Shown: piece by piece, positions 17,479-25,865 of the stretch
Position numbering within the stretch: the first letter of the stretch is position 1
Layout of the letters: every line of letters starts with the position of its first letter
Source: Peptococcaceae bacterium BRH_c8a
GTDB lineage: Bacteria; Bacillota; Desulfotomaculia; Desulfotomaculales; Desulfallaceae
Reading direction: 5' to 3'
Length of the DNA: 64,000 nt
Assembly: GCA_000961575.1 (NCBI GenBank)
Contig: LADP01000016.1
Location: forward strand, 1 to 64,000
Made by a program: the position numbers and the translations under genes
Notes under the pieces: generated by a model
Told to the model about the DNA's origin: nothing
Database searches by the model: none
The model's input: only the letters and a program-made list of their open reading frames with translations

Positions 17479-17521
17479 GGAGTCAGTAGTCAGTAGTCAG
17501 TAGTCAGGAGTCAGGAGTCAG
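17479..17521 (-). repeat. Degenerate heptamer block (GTAGTCA/GGAGTCA)
   Basis: Six consecutive heptamers of the type AGTCAGT/AGTCAGG read as TGACTAC/TGACTCC on the minus strand. It pairs in inverted orientation with 17646-17677. Confidence 0.85.
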
Positions 17522-17561
17522 AATGCAAAGTTTCAGGAGTTAGAATCAGTCATATTTTGCC

Positions 17562-17622
17562 TGTCATTCTGAGCGCAGCGAAGAATCTTAAGCCCAGATC
17601 CTTCGCTGCGCTCAGGATGACA
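17562..17622. repeat. Dispersed palindromic repeat, copy 3
   Basis: Complete copy with both arms: TGTCATTCTGAGCGCAGCGA on the left and the mirrored TCGCTGCGCTCAGGATGACA on the right. Confidence 0.9.
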
Positions 17623-17645
17623 GCCCATGTCCATTTCATTTCATT

Positions 17646-17677
17646 CTGACTACTGACTCCTGACTCCTGTCTCCTGA
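17646..17677 (+). repeat. Degenerate heptamer block (TGACTAC/TGACTCC)
   Basis: Four to five plus-strand heptamers ending at the stop of the adjacent minus-strand gene; complementary to the block at 17479-17521. Confidence 0.85.
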
Positions 17678-17678
17678 T

Positions 17679-19958
17679 TTAATTCACTTTCGGCCCGGTT
17701 ACCAGGGTGCGGATTACCAGGTACAATAGCGGTGGTGCCCCGAAGATCATGGCGGTGGCGGCGGCTACAACCCCGGAGTCGTTAAAGACCAAGGCTAACA
17801 GGCTGGCGATGACCACACCAATAAAGCCGCGGTATAGCTCGGGGTGTCGGGCATTCAACGACTGCATCACACCCACCGGACGGTAAAACAGGATCGCCAG
17901 GGTGAACAGGCTGGCTAGAAATACCCGGCTCCAAATGGTGTATTTTAACAGTTTTAAATTCATGCTTAGTTTCCGGTGGATGATATTGAAGATTTCGGCC
18001 AGGCCGCCTTTGGCTATCAGCTCGGCGGTACGGCCGATGTGCGATTGATTTTCCACCGGGCGCGACAGGTCGTAAAATATCAGGGACAAAAGTAACAGGC
18101 CGACGGCGCCGGCTGTTTTCAACACCGTCTTGATATTGAACTGCACACCGGCCAACAGCAGCAAGGTGACCAGGAAAGACCCGGCCCCGGCTATGGAACC
18201 GCCTACATTGGTGCCTAATTGCGGGGCGGCAATAATGTATAAGGTGATTAGGTAGTAAGCGCCGATGGCCGGCAGCATCACTTTCCTGTTCAGGGATAAG
18301 CGGGTGGCCAGGGCTGTAGTACCGATAATGGTTGCCCCCAGTAGAATCCCCATATATTCGTTGCCTACCCCGTAAAACCGCGCACCCACTATGGGATCGT
18401 AACCCAGCAGGGAGTTTTTCTGCAGTGGAGCGCCCAGAACCAGATCGGCCATAATGCAAATTGACGTGAGCAAACTGATAAATATAAACGGATCCAACTC
18501 ATTATCGTAATTGCGCAGCCACAGATGAATAAGGGTGGTAATACCGACAGTGACAGCAATTAATTGCACTACCATAATTTGAATGGTGGTATGCGGCAGC
18601 AAGGGCACCAAAAGAAGCGCCAGCGGAACCGACATTACCGTGAGCAGCAGCGGCTTAAGGGCCAGCATTAGTGTTTTTCTTCCCGGGATGAGAATAGCCG
18701 CCAGCGACAGCACTACCAATACCAACTGAGCCAGTACGTAATAACGAAGGGCCGGCGGTCTGGTTTGGTAGTTCAGTTCAAGTTCTTGATAAAGTGAACC
18801 CAGACCGGTCAGGGATTGGGCGCCATCCCCGGGGATAACCTGTAAAGCGCGGCCGGATACCCTGGTCTGCGACTGGATATGCCAATGGTTTAGTACGGTC
18901 GGCGCCAGGTCAAAGTTTTTAATAATCCCGGGCCGCCTGGTAGAAGGTGATGTTAAAAGTCCTGATTCGACGCCTGCACCAAGCATAATTACCGGTGTTA
19001 CGTAGTTGGTAGTCTGTACATTATTGCCCCGGGGGGTGGGAGAAACAATCATGATGCGGTCTTGGGCAAGATTTGCCCGGTTGGCCAAGGTGTTAATAAA
19101 GGCTGCCATTCTAAATATTGTTTCTTGGCGCTTGGCCTGCAGCACGTCATCTGCCAAGTAGTTGCCGATCATTTCCAGCCGTGCTAAATCGCCCAGTTCA
19201 ACCACCGTAAGGCCAGGCCCATCAGTTGGGGACAGCATATTCAATATGGCGCCGTAATCGGTGCGTATATAACCGGGAAACTGGTCATCAAGTTCAATGG
19301 TGCCCGACCCCACGTCACCTTGGGCAACGATCCCGTTGTTATCCATAGCCAGACCTACAGCCGGCCTTTTGGGGTTGCTAGTAATATCCGAATTGCCAAA
19401 AACCCTGACGTTATACCCGCTGTCAAGCAACATGGTACCCAAATAACCGGGCACAGCCGAATAAGCGCTATTGGCGTTTAATTTTTTTACCCTGGCGATA
19501 TCCAAAAGTAGTACGCTGTCTTGCGGTGGCGTTAAGCCTGTGCGGTGCCCAAAAACATCTCTGGCCAGGGAGTTTTGCAATAGCTCGTTATCGTTCATAC
19601 CTCTGGCTGCAGTGCCGTACGCGTTGAGGGGCATGCCGGCACCAATGGAAGCAAATGTACTGTCGGGTACCATGTTGCCGTCCACTCCCGTACTCATCAG
19701 GCCCAGCGCACCGGTTTGGGAAATAGTTTCAAAAGCTGATTTGTTATCGATAATGTCCCGAATAGTCAACCTGTCTACAGCGACAATATAAAAATGTCCG
19801 GGTTCCGGTGGAGATAGCAAGTTTTGCGGATTGGCAATACCCATGCCGTAAACCGGTGGAATTTCAATCGCATCGGTCTTATTGCCGGGCAAAAGGAAGC
19901 AAACAATCAGCGTTACTAATGAGATGGCCAGGATTACCCAAAGGTGAGTTCTCTTCAT
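17679..19958 (-). CDS. Multispanning membrane protein with alkaline-phosphatase-like ectodomain
   Basis: About 759 residues from the ATG at 19958, chosen over 19997 because a GAAGGGCGAG site lies just upstream and it starts a signal anchor (MKRTHLWVILAISLVTL). Residues 30-400 form an extracytoplasmic domain with alkaline-phosphatase superfamily traits: a STFASIGAG segment early and FDLAPTVLNHW late. The usual metal-binding SDHG is replaced by SPTPRGNN, so catalysis is doubtful. The C-terminal half holds about ten membrane helices plus a loop with GARFYGVGNEYMG. No function is assigned; an envelope role is inferred only from topology. Confidence 0.7.
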   Translation of the reverse strand: MKRTHLWVILAISLVTLIVCFLLPGNKTDAIEIPPVYGMGIANPQNLLSPPEPGHFYIVAVDRLTIRDIIDNKSAFETISQTGALGLMSTGVDGNMVPDSTFASIGAGMPLNAYGTAARGMNDNELLQNSLARDVFGHRTGLTPPQDSVLLLDIARVKKLNANSAYSAVPGYLGTMLLDSGYNVRVFGNSDITSNPKRPAVGLAMDNNGIVAQGDVGSGTIELDDQFPGYIRTDYGAILNMLSPTDGPGLTVVELGDLARLEMIGNYLADDVLQAKRQETIFRMAAFINTLANRANLAQDRIMIVSPTPRGNNVQTTNYVTPVIMLGAGVESGLLTSPSTRRPGIIKNFDLAPTVLNHWHIQSQTRVSGRALQVIPGDGAQSLTGLGSLYQELELNYQTRPPALRYYVLAQLVLVVLSLAAILIPGRKTLMLALKPLLLTVMSVPLALLLVPLLPHTTIQIMVVQLIAVTVGITTLIHLWLRNYDNELDPFIFISLLTSICIMADLVLGAPLQKNSLLGYDPIVGARFYGVGNEYMGILLGATIIGTTALATRLSLNRKVMLPAIGAYYLITLYIIAAPQLGTNVGGSIAGAGSFLVTLLLLAGVQFNIKTVLKTAGAVGLLLLSLIFYDLSRPVENQSHIGRTAELIAKGGLAEIFNIIHRKLSMNLKLLKYTIWSRVFLASLFTLAILFYRPVGVMQSLNARHPELYRGFIGVVIASLLALVFNDSGVVAAATAMIFGAPPLLYLVIRTLVTGPKVN

Positions 19959-20099
19959 GTTCTCGCCCTTCCGAAGGCTATGATTATATATTAACATTAA
20001 TTACCGGTTATTAAGGCGCCCATACTAATTCTTCTCCAATGGCTGATAAACCTTTTTCAGGCCCAGTGTCGGTAATAATTACAGTTGATGTCGAAAAAA

Positions 20100-20130
20100 G
20101 AACACGGCCATAAGATTAAAGGCCGTGTTC
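20100..20130 (-). terminator. Terminator after the ferredoxin gene
   Basis: A perfect 10-bp stem GAACACGGCC/GGCCGTGTTC with an 11-base loop and T-rich minus-strand tail. Confidence 0.85.
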
Positions 20131-20152
20131 AATGAAGCAAGAAAGCTATTTT

Positions 20153-20341
20153 TTAATTAATTAAAATTGCATCTGTAGGACAGCTTTCGGCGGCTTCAGA
20201 TGCTTGACTTCCCAATTCGTCGGGTACTTCCTCCATAATGGCGTGTGCCTTTTCTTCATCGTTCCAATCAAACACTTCAGGGCAAACATCGATACAGGCT
20301 CCGCAGCTGATGCAAAGCTCTTGGTTTACTTCTGCCTGCAA
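20153..20341 (-). CDS. Single-cluster [4Fe-4S] ferredoxin
   Basis: A 62-residue acidic ferredoxin. Cluster cysteines are C10, C13 and C16 in CISCGAC plus the later CP near residue 54 (SCPTDAI); a further C20 (VCPEVF) is also in place, the pattern of Thermotoga/Desulfovibrio-type monocluster ferredoxins. It is a soluble electron carrier and has no co-directional neighbour, so its partner is unknown. A CCGGAGGTGG-type site precedes the ATG. Confidence 0.93.
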   Translation of the reverse strand: MQAEVNQELCISCGACIDVCPEVFDWNDEEKAHAIMEEVPDELGSQASEAAESCPTDAILIN

Positions 20342-20395
20342 TTATTCCACCTCCGGCGTAATAAGTTCAAAAACATTACATTGAGGACAGCACGT

Positions 20396-20529
20396 GTGTC
20401 CCCTGTCATAAGTTGGGGACATTCCTTGACCCCCAAGCTTTGACCCTTAAGCTGAGGTGTGTCCCCTGTCATAAGTTGGGGACATTCCTTGACCCCCAAG
20501 CTTTGACCCTCAAGTTAAGGTGTGTCCCC
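20396..20529. repeat. 63-bp tandem direct repeat with internal palindrome
   Basis: Two complete 63-base units (20396-20458 and 20459-20521) and the start of a third. Each contains GTCCCC...GGGGAC, a short palindrome, then CATTCCTTGACCCCCAAGCT. The units differ at only a few positions. GGGGACA/TGTCCCC motifs of the same type recur at 30614-30667. No gene lies in 20342-20686 apart from this repeat. Confidence 0.9.
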
Positions 20530-20686
20530 TTTCCTTATATTTTGGCTGTATTGCTAGAAAATTATGCCCAGGAAAAAGATGCCCAATAATTAAGATTGTC
20601 ATTCTGTGGGCTCCCTTCCTGCCGTTGGGTTTGTCGTTGACAATTTTTGCTTTAGGGTAAATAATTATTATGAGGGGGTGTGTCTT

Positions 20687-21199
20687 GTGTCGCAGGATGC
20701 CGCACAAAGTACCAAAAGAAAATGGTTATTGTTCATGATCTTTGCGCCAGGGATTTTTCTTATTCTTTACTGGGCGTCCCTAAGGTACAACCCCCCTGCC
20801 GCAGACGGTGTGGAGATGCCCCAAACATATGTTGAGCTGGGCGAGCGGGTACAGTTGGATGGTACTGGGTACCGGGTTTACCAGGGTACTAAATTGTTTT
20901 CCGAACGGGTTGAATTGCCAAATAACCTGGCCATCGCCGAACCCGGCCGGGTTTATGTGGGCCTTGGTTTAGAGGCTGATAGTGGTAAGTTGCCAGGGGA
21001 GATTAAAGTTATTGACACCCTTGGCAGCATGTATGCACCTCTGGATGTAAAAAGGGACGTAGTGGCCAGCACTTTTGGCTTAACCAATGACGATCACGAC
21101 GTGTTTATGTTTAAGGTAAGTTCCAAGGCGGAAAATTTTTATTTTTTAATTGGTGACCATAAGCAGGCCTGGAGGTTTGCCAACACGTACCGAGAATAA
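20687..21199 (+). CDS. Membrane-anchored protein of unknown function
   Basis: A 170-residue protein starting at GTG 20687, preceded by GAGGGGGTG. One N-terminal membrane helix (about residues 14-32) follows a short basic segment, and the rest is expected outside the cell: a beta-rich domain with VELGERVQLDGTGYRVYQGTKL and GRVYVGLGLEAD. No family recognised. It is followed 34 bases later by an XRE-type regulator, and all three downstream genes run in the same direction. Confidence 0.65.
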   Translation: MSQDAAQSTKRKWLLFMIFAPGIFLILYWASLRYNPPAADGVEMPQTYVELGERVQLDGTGYRVYQGTKLFSERVELPNNLAIAEPGRVYVGLGLEADSGKLPGEIKVIDTLGSMYAPLDVKRDVVASTFGLTNDDHDVFMFKVSSKAENFYFLIGDHKQAWRFANTYRE

Positions 21200-21233
21200 A
21201 GAGCATTTAAATAATAGCCCAAAGGAGCATAAA

Positions 21234-21695
21234 ATGGGGTATAAATCCATCGGCAAACGGTTGCAGATGGCCAGGGAAGAAGCGGGCTTCAATCAGGAAC
21301 AGTTGGCGGCCAGAATTGGCTGCTCCCAATCGACCCTGTCTAATTATGAAAAGGGCAAGCGCAGAGTTTACCTGGCTCAACTAGAAAAAATTGCCTGGGT
21401 GCTTAATAAGCCCATTGAGTATTTTTTGCAGCCGGTGAATAACTATGCGGACGAGATAAATTCAATACGGACTGCTGAACATATCAATGACCAGCCCCTT
21501 AGCAAAGCACTGGATAAAATCCCGTCTAGCCATCAAAGTAGGGATGTTCAATCTCACCTATCCGGAGTGCGGGATGAGCCTGTAGCTGAGGATGAGTTAC
21601 TGCATTCTTTTCGCTCCCTCTCGCCCCAGGGCCAAAAACTGGCCCTTAACTTTATTGACTGGCTTAAGACCAAAGAGGTGAACAGGAATGGTTGA
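21234..21695 (+). CDS. XRE-family transcriptional regulator
   Basis: The 153-residue protein begins at ATG 21234 behind AAAGGAG. Residues 5-60 form a helix-turn-helix of the Cro/C1 type, with QEQLAARIGCSQSTLSNYEKGKR as the recognition core. The C-terminal half has a linker and the segment LSPQGQKLALNFIDWLK, typical of SinR-like small regulators. Its last eight bases overlap the acyl-CoA dehydrogenase start, so the two are translated together, suggesting it controls this operon. Confidence 0.85.
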   Translation: MGYKSIGKRLQMAREEAGFNQEQLAARIGCSQSTLSNYEKGKRRVYLAQLEKIAWVLNKPIEYFLQPVNNYADEINSIRTAEHINDQPLSKALDKIPSSHQSRDVQSHLSGVRDEPVAEDELLHSFRSLSPQGQKLALNFIDWLKTKEVNRNG

Positions 21696-22830
21696 TTTTA
21701 GTCTCACTCCCGAGCAGGAGCAGTTGATTGAGGAAACCAGAGCGCTTGCTTTGAAACACATAATTCCGATTGCCGGAAAACTTGATCACGCCGGGGACGA
21801 CCATTTTGATTTCGGGCCGGTACAAGTTCTGGCCGGCAACAATTTATTGACGCCCAATGTGCCTCGTGAATTCGGCGGCCGGGGGCTAAATCACTTGGCC
21901 ACGTCACTGGTGGCAGAAGAACTGGGAGCAGCCTGTGCCGGTGTGGCCACGGTGATGCTGGCTAATATGCACGCCGCTACACCGATTATATTAGCTGGCT
22001 CGCCAAAGCAGAAGCAAACATTTTTGCCCTTACTGACTGCCAGTCGGCCCAACTTGGCTGCGCTGGCGCTAACGGAACCGGAGGCCGGTTCTGATGTGGT
22101 GGCCATGTCGACGGTGGCGGTAGAAAAGGATGGTTTATGGGAAATTAGCGGGGAAAAGGAATTTGTCATCAACGGAGGGATAGCCAGTTTTACCACCCTT
22201 TTTGCCATGACAGACAGCCGAAAAGATAAAGCGGGCATGGTGGCGGTGATTATACCACAGGACGCACCGGGGTTTAAAGTTGGGGCGGTGCGTAACAAGA
22301 TGGGTATTCGTTATGCCCGGACAACCAGACTGCTGTTTAATCAAACACCGGTACCCGTTGACCTGGCTATTGGGCCCAAGGGAACCGCATATCTTTTCTT
22401 AATGCAGACATTTGATCGCGGCCGGGCTATTTCAGGGGCCGTAGGAGTGGGCATAGCTAGGGCTGCCTATGAATTTGCGTTGGAATTCAGTAAACAGCGG
22501 CATCAGTTTGGCCGGCCTATTTTTTCCCACCAGGCTGTATCTTTTGCCCTGGCGGAAATGGCCACCAGAATTGAATCTGCCCGTCTGATGGTGTGGAAGG
22601 CGTGTTGGTTGATAGACCATGATTTGGATTATACGATGGCCTCGTCTATGGCGAAAATTGCGGGCAGTCAGGTAGCCCAGTATGCTACTGCGCAAGCTAT
22701 GGATATTTGCGGGGGGCGGGGCTATTTAAAAGACTTTCCTCTGGAAAAGTATCTCCGTGATGCTCGGGCCTTGTCCCTGTTGGAGGGAACCAACCATATC
22801 CAGAAGGCGGTTATTGCTTCCCAATTATAA
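21688..22830 (+). CDS. Acyl-CoA dehydrogenase
   Basis: The 380-residue FAD enzyme oxidises acyl-CoA to enoyl-CoA in beta-oxidation or amino-acid catabolism. Visible signatures are the ALTEPEAGSDV block (about residues 130-140), GEKEFVINGG, the C-terminal QLFGRPIFSHQ-like QFGRPIFSHQAVSF, and ICGGRGYLKDFPLEKYLRDAR; the catalytic glutamate is in LLEGTNHIQ near residue 371. No electron-transfer flavoprotein genes are adjacent. It is overlapped by the XRE regulator gene and followed by a strong terminator. Confidence 0.93.
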   Translation: MVDFSLTPEQEQLIEETRALALKHIIPIAGKLDHAGDDHFDFGPVQVLAGNNLLTPNVPREFGGRGLNHLATSLVAEELGAACAGVATVMLANMHAATPIILAGSPKQKQTFLPLLTASRPNLAALALTEPEAGSDVVAMSTVAVEKDGLWEISGEKEFVINGGIASFTTLFAMTDSRKDKAGMVAVIIPQDAPGFKVGAVRNKMGIRYARTTRLLFNQTPVPVDLAIGPKGTAYLFLMQTFDRGRAISGAVGVGIARAAYEFALEFSKQRHQFGRPIFSHQAVSFALAEMATRIESARLMVWKACWLIDHDLDYTMASSMAKIAGSQVAQYATAQAMDICGGRGYLKDFPLEKYLRDARALSLLEGTNHIQKAVIASQL

Positions 22831-22847
22831 AAAACAAAATAAATTAA

Positions 22848-22888
22848 AAGGGGACTTACCAATTCTAAAGATGGAAAGTCCCCTTTTT
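22848..22888 (+). terminator. Terminator of the acyl-CoA dehydrogenase operon
   Basis: A 10-bp stem AAGGGGACTT/AAGTCCCCTT with a T run after the right arm. Confidence 0.88.
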
Positions 22889-22919
22889 ATAGAAGCTTTT
22901 AGAATTTGAATTTAATAAT

Positions 22920-23264
22920 TTAGGCGCTTAATTTGTAAACTTCCTTTTCTGCAATATGATACTCGGTATTGCAATTGAAGCAGTTGTAATAGCCAATGTC
23001 TTGCAATGTGCGGTCAGAGTGTCCGCAGTTTGGGCAGGTAAATGTCCTGACATCAAAAAATTTACCACAGAGCAGCATAAAGAATCCAACCACTCCGGCG
23101 GTCGCTCCGCCAATAGCGCCGGCGAATCCCCAGGGCGCTCCAGCGACAACGGCGATCATCCAGGTGGCAAACCCCACAATTAACAAGACGGAAACAAAAG
23201 CCAGGAGCCTTGAAAAGATTAGAGATAATTCCTGACAGTTGTCTTTTAGCCGTGGACTGGCCAT
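22920..23264 (-). CDS. Small membrane protein with C-terminal zinc ribbon
   Basis: 114 residues from the ATG at 23264, which has AGGAGGGAGA six bases upstream. Two membrane helices (about residues 20-42 and 48-68, the second glycine- and alanine-rich) are followed by a soluble zinc ribbon with CPNC near residue 77 and CFNC near 95. No family is recognised; the gene is alone and convergent with the acyl-CoA dehydrogenase. Confidence 0.7.
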   Translation of the reverse strand: MASPRLKDNCQELSLIFSRLLAFVSVLLIVGFATWMIAVVAGAPWGFAGAIGGATAGVVGFFMLLCGKFFDVRTFTCPNCGHSDRTLQDIGYYNCFNCNTEYHIAEKEVYKLSA

Positions 23265-23360
23265 AAGCAATCTCCCTCCTCGAAACAATAATTATGCTAC
23301 AATTAATTATATAAGTTATATTCTTCTGCATCAATCCCATTTATCCTTCAGGCCAATTAG

Positions 23361-23418
23361 TATCTCCTAAAAAAGTCTTGGTGACGCAATCTTCCGATAA
23401 CACCAAACCCCAACCTGT
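23361..23418. repeat. Short derivative of the MITE-like element
   Basis: TCTCCTAAAAAAGTCTTGG at the left matches the left end of the 49485-49714 element and AACACCAAACCCCA at the right matches its right inverted repeat, with most of the interior missing. Confidence 0.6.
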
Positions 23419-23420
23419 AC

Positions 23421-24545
23421 TTATAGATAAATACGCGGTACTCGGGTATTAATCATACAAAAAACTTCATAAGCAATGGTGCCTATTTTAGCAGCTAGGT
23501 CATCTGCCCTAATTTCTGCACCGTTTTGGCGACCCAAAAGGACTACTTCTTCTCCCGGTACCACGCCGGGTATGTGTCCTACGTCAACCATGAATTGATC
23601 CATGCAGACCCGGCCGATTACCGGTGCCCGCTGACCCCGCACCAGCACCTCTCCCCGGGATGATAATAACCGGCTGTAACCGTCGGCATAGCCGGCAGGG
23701 ATAGTAGCCACCACTGTTTGGCTCGGTGTAACATAGCTGACCCCGTAACTAACACCGGTACCAGCCGGAACATTTTTTACATGGGCTACCAAGGCTTTAA
23801 CCGACATGGCGGGCTTTAGAGAAACCTTGCTTATTTTAACTTCGTGCGACGGGTAAGCGCCATACATGGCAATACCGGCCCGAACCATGTCCAGGTTTGT
23901 CTCGGGTAGATCGATGATGGCCGCGCTGTTGGCGGCGTGCCGGTAGCGAAAGGTAAGGCCGTTGACGGTCAAACTTTGGAGCAAGGTGCTGAATTTAAGC
24001 CACTGTGTCATGGTGTAATCTTTATTTTCGCTGTCGGCAGCGGCGAAGTGGGTAAAAATGCCTTCTAATTCCAGGCCAGGCAATGAGGCGATGGAAAGGA
24101 TATCTCGCACTGCATCAGTATCTGCACAGCCAAATCCCAACCTGCCCATTCCGGTGTCGACCTTGATATGTACAACGGCTTTTTTCCCTTCCCGGGTAGC
24201 TATGGCAGATAATTCCACAGCTGTCTCATAGTCGTATACGGTTTGAGCCAGGCCGTTGTGCAGCAGGGTCGGGTAGTTTGCCGGTGGGGTATAACCAAGG
24301 ACCAACACCGGTGCTTCTATGCCCGCCTGCCGTAGTGTCTCCCCTTCAGCCACCCGGGCAACTCCCAGGTAACTGGCACCGTTTTCCAGGGCGGTGCGGG
24401 CCACCTGGTTGGCTCCATGACCATAAGCATTGGCTTTTACCACTGCCATCAGCCTGGTGTCTGGTGCTATAACGCCTGCCAACTGCCTGACATTATGCGC
24501 AATGGCTTGCAGGTCAATTTCCGACCATACCGGTACATGGGACAT
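23421..24545 (-). CDS. alr: Alanine racemase
   Basis: Alr interconverts L- and D-alanine for peptidoglycan. The 374-residue enzyme has the PLP lysine K37 in [11 protein letters not shown] and the second catalytic residue, a tyrosine, in [11 protein letters not shown]; the C-terminal [13 protein letters not shown] is typical. The ATG at 24545 is chosen because GGAGG lies upstream, whereas the in-frame ATG at 24563 has no site. It is downstream of ald, nnr and acpS in the common Firmicute cell-envelope gene order, but a palindromic repeat lies between ald and alr. Confidence 0.95.
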   Translation of the reverse strand: MSHVPVWSEIDLQAIAHNVRQLAGVIAPDTRLMAVVKANAYGHGANQVARTALENGASYLGVARVAEGETLRQAGIEAPVLVLGYTPPANYPTLLHNGLAQTVYDYETAVELSAIATREGKKAVVHIKVDTGMGRLGFGCADTDAVRDILSIASLPGLELEGIFTHFAAADSENKDYTMTQWLKFSTLLQSLTVNGLTFRYRHAANSAAIIDLPETNLDMVRAGIAMYGAYPSHEVKISKVSLKPAMSVKALVAHVKNVPAGTGVSYGVSYVTPSQTVVATIPAGYADGYSRLLSSRGEVLVRGQRAPVIGRVCMDQFMVDVGHIPGVVPGEEVVLLGRQNGAEIRADDLAAKIGTIAYEVFCMINTRVPRIYL

Positions 24546-24592
24546 GATTGCCCAAACCTCCATAATTATAAGAACATAAATGCTGCTGTTAA

Positions 24593-24654
24593 TGTCATCC
24601 TGAGCGTAGCGAAGGATCTGGGCTTTAAGATTCTTCGCTGCGCTCAGAATGACA
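24593..24654. repeat. Dispersed palindromic repeat, copy 4
   Basis: Complete copy with both arms, between alr and ald. Confidence 0.9.
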
Positions 24655-24715
24655 GGCTTAACGACATCACGCTGTACTACTTCCTAATTTAACGGTATAA
24701 CATATTTTTTAATGC

Positions 24716-25831
24716 TTAGTCCAGTGCTTTTTCCAAGGTGCAGTATTCCATATTATGTGCTTGGGCCACCGGGTCGCAAGTGAGCTTCCCGCCCATTGTA
24801 TTTACTCCCTTGGCCAAAGCCGGGTTTTTCATAATGGCGGCCGGGAAACCCTTATTGGCCAGTTCAATAACGTAGGGCAGCGTGGCGTTTGTTAGCGCGA
24901 AAGTGGATGTGCGGGCCACTGCACCCGGTATGTTGGCCACTGCGTAATGAATTACCCCATGTTTTTCGTAAATTGGGTTGCTGTGGGTGGTGACCCGGTC
25001 AATGGTTTCCACCGAACCGCCTTGGTCAATAGCCACGTCCACTATAACCGATCCTGGTTTCATTTTTTTAACCATTTCCTCGGTAACCAGATGGGGCGCC
25101 TTGGCTCCGGGCACCAGTACCGCGCTGACCAATAAGTCAGCGAATTGTACTGCCGACTCGATGTTAAAGCTGTTGGAAACCAGTGTTTTAATCCGTGGCC
25201 CGAAAATATCGTCCAGGTAGCGCAGGCGCTCCGCGTTTTGATCAATAATTGTTACCTGGGCACCCATTCCGCTAGCCATTTTAGCAGCATTAATACCTAC
25301 TATGCCCCCGCCGATAATTACAACGTCGGCAGCAGGTACTCCCGGCACGCCGCCCATCAGGACACCCTTGCCGCCCTGTGGTTTTTCCAAGAACCGGGCG
25401 CCAATTTGCACGGCCATGCGACCGGCTACTTCGCTCATGGGGACCAACAGTGGCAAAGATCCGTTATCTTGTTGAATTGTTTCGTAAGCGATACCGATAA
25501 TTTGTTTTTCTAACAACATTTTGGTTAATTCCGGTTCCCGGGCTAGATGGAGGTAGGTAAATAGGATTTGTCCCGGACTGAAAAGACCGTATTCCTCTGG
25601 CAGCGGTTCTTTGACTTTGAGGATCATTTCCGCACTGGCAAAAACTTCTTCCCGGGGCACGATATTGGCACCGGCCTGCTGATACGCCTGGTCTGTGATG
25701 CCGCTGCCCAGTCCGGCTCCCTGTTCTATAAGTAAAATGTGCCCATACTTGACCAGCGTTTGCACACCGGCCGGGGTAACGGCCACCCGGTCTTCATTAG
25801 ACTTGATTTCTTTAGGTATCCCGATTTGCAT
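24716..25831 (-). CDS. ald: Alanine dehydrogenase
   Basis: The 371-residue enzyme interconverts alanine and pyruvate plus ammonia with NAD. Key features are the [10 protein letters not shown] opening, the catalytic lysine region [10 protein letters not shown] near residue 75 and the Rossmann loop [17 protein letters not shown] near 170-186, then [11 protein letters not shown]. It sits between nnr and alr on the same strand, so alanine supply and racemisation are linked. It may also aid germination or reductive growth, but this is inference. Confidence 0.95.
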   Translation of the reverse strand: MQIGIPKEIKSNEDRVAVTPAGVQTLVKYGHILLIEQGAGLGSGITDQAYQQAGANIVPREEVFASAEMILKVKEPLPEEYGLFSPGQILFTYLHLAREPELTKMLLEKQIIGIAYETIQQDNGSLPLLVPMSEVAGRMAVQIGARFLEKPQGGKGVLMGGVPGVPAADVVIIGGGIVGINAAKMASGMGAQVTIIDQNAERLRYLDDIFGPRIKTLVSNSFNIESAVQFADLLVSAVLVPGAKAPHLVTEEMVKKMKPGSVIVDVAIDQGGSVETIDRVTTHSNPIYEKHGVIHYAVANIPGAVARTSTFALTNATLPYVIELANKGFPAAIMKNPALAKGVNTMGGKLTCDPVAQAHNMEYCTLEKALD

Positions 25832-25865
25832 GTTATGATACTCCTATTCTAAAAATGGATTTGTT

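Larger units (their letters stand above)
17239..17678. other. Intergenic region with heptamer blocks flanking a palindromic repeat
   Basis: No gene is supported here. The speD-proximal 230 bases are AT-rich leader sequence. The remainder is a composite: heptamer block (17479-17521), palindromic repeat (17562-17622), inverted heptamer block (17646-17677). Confidence 0.7.
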
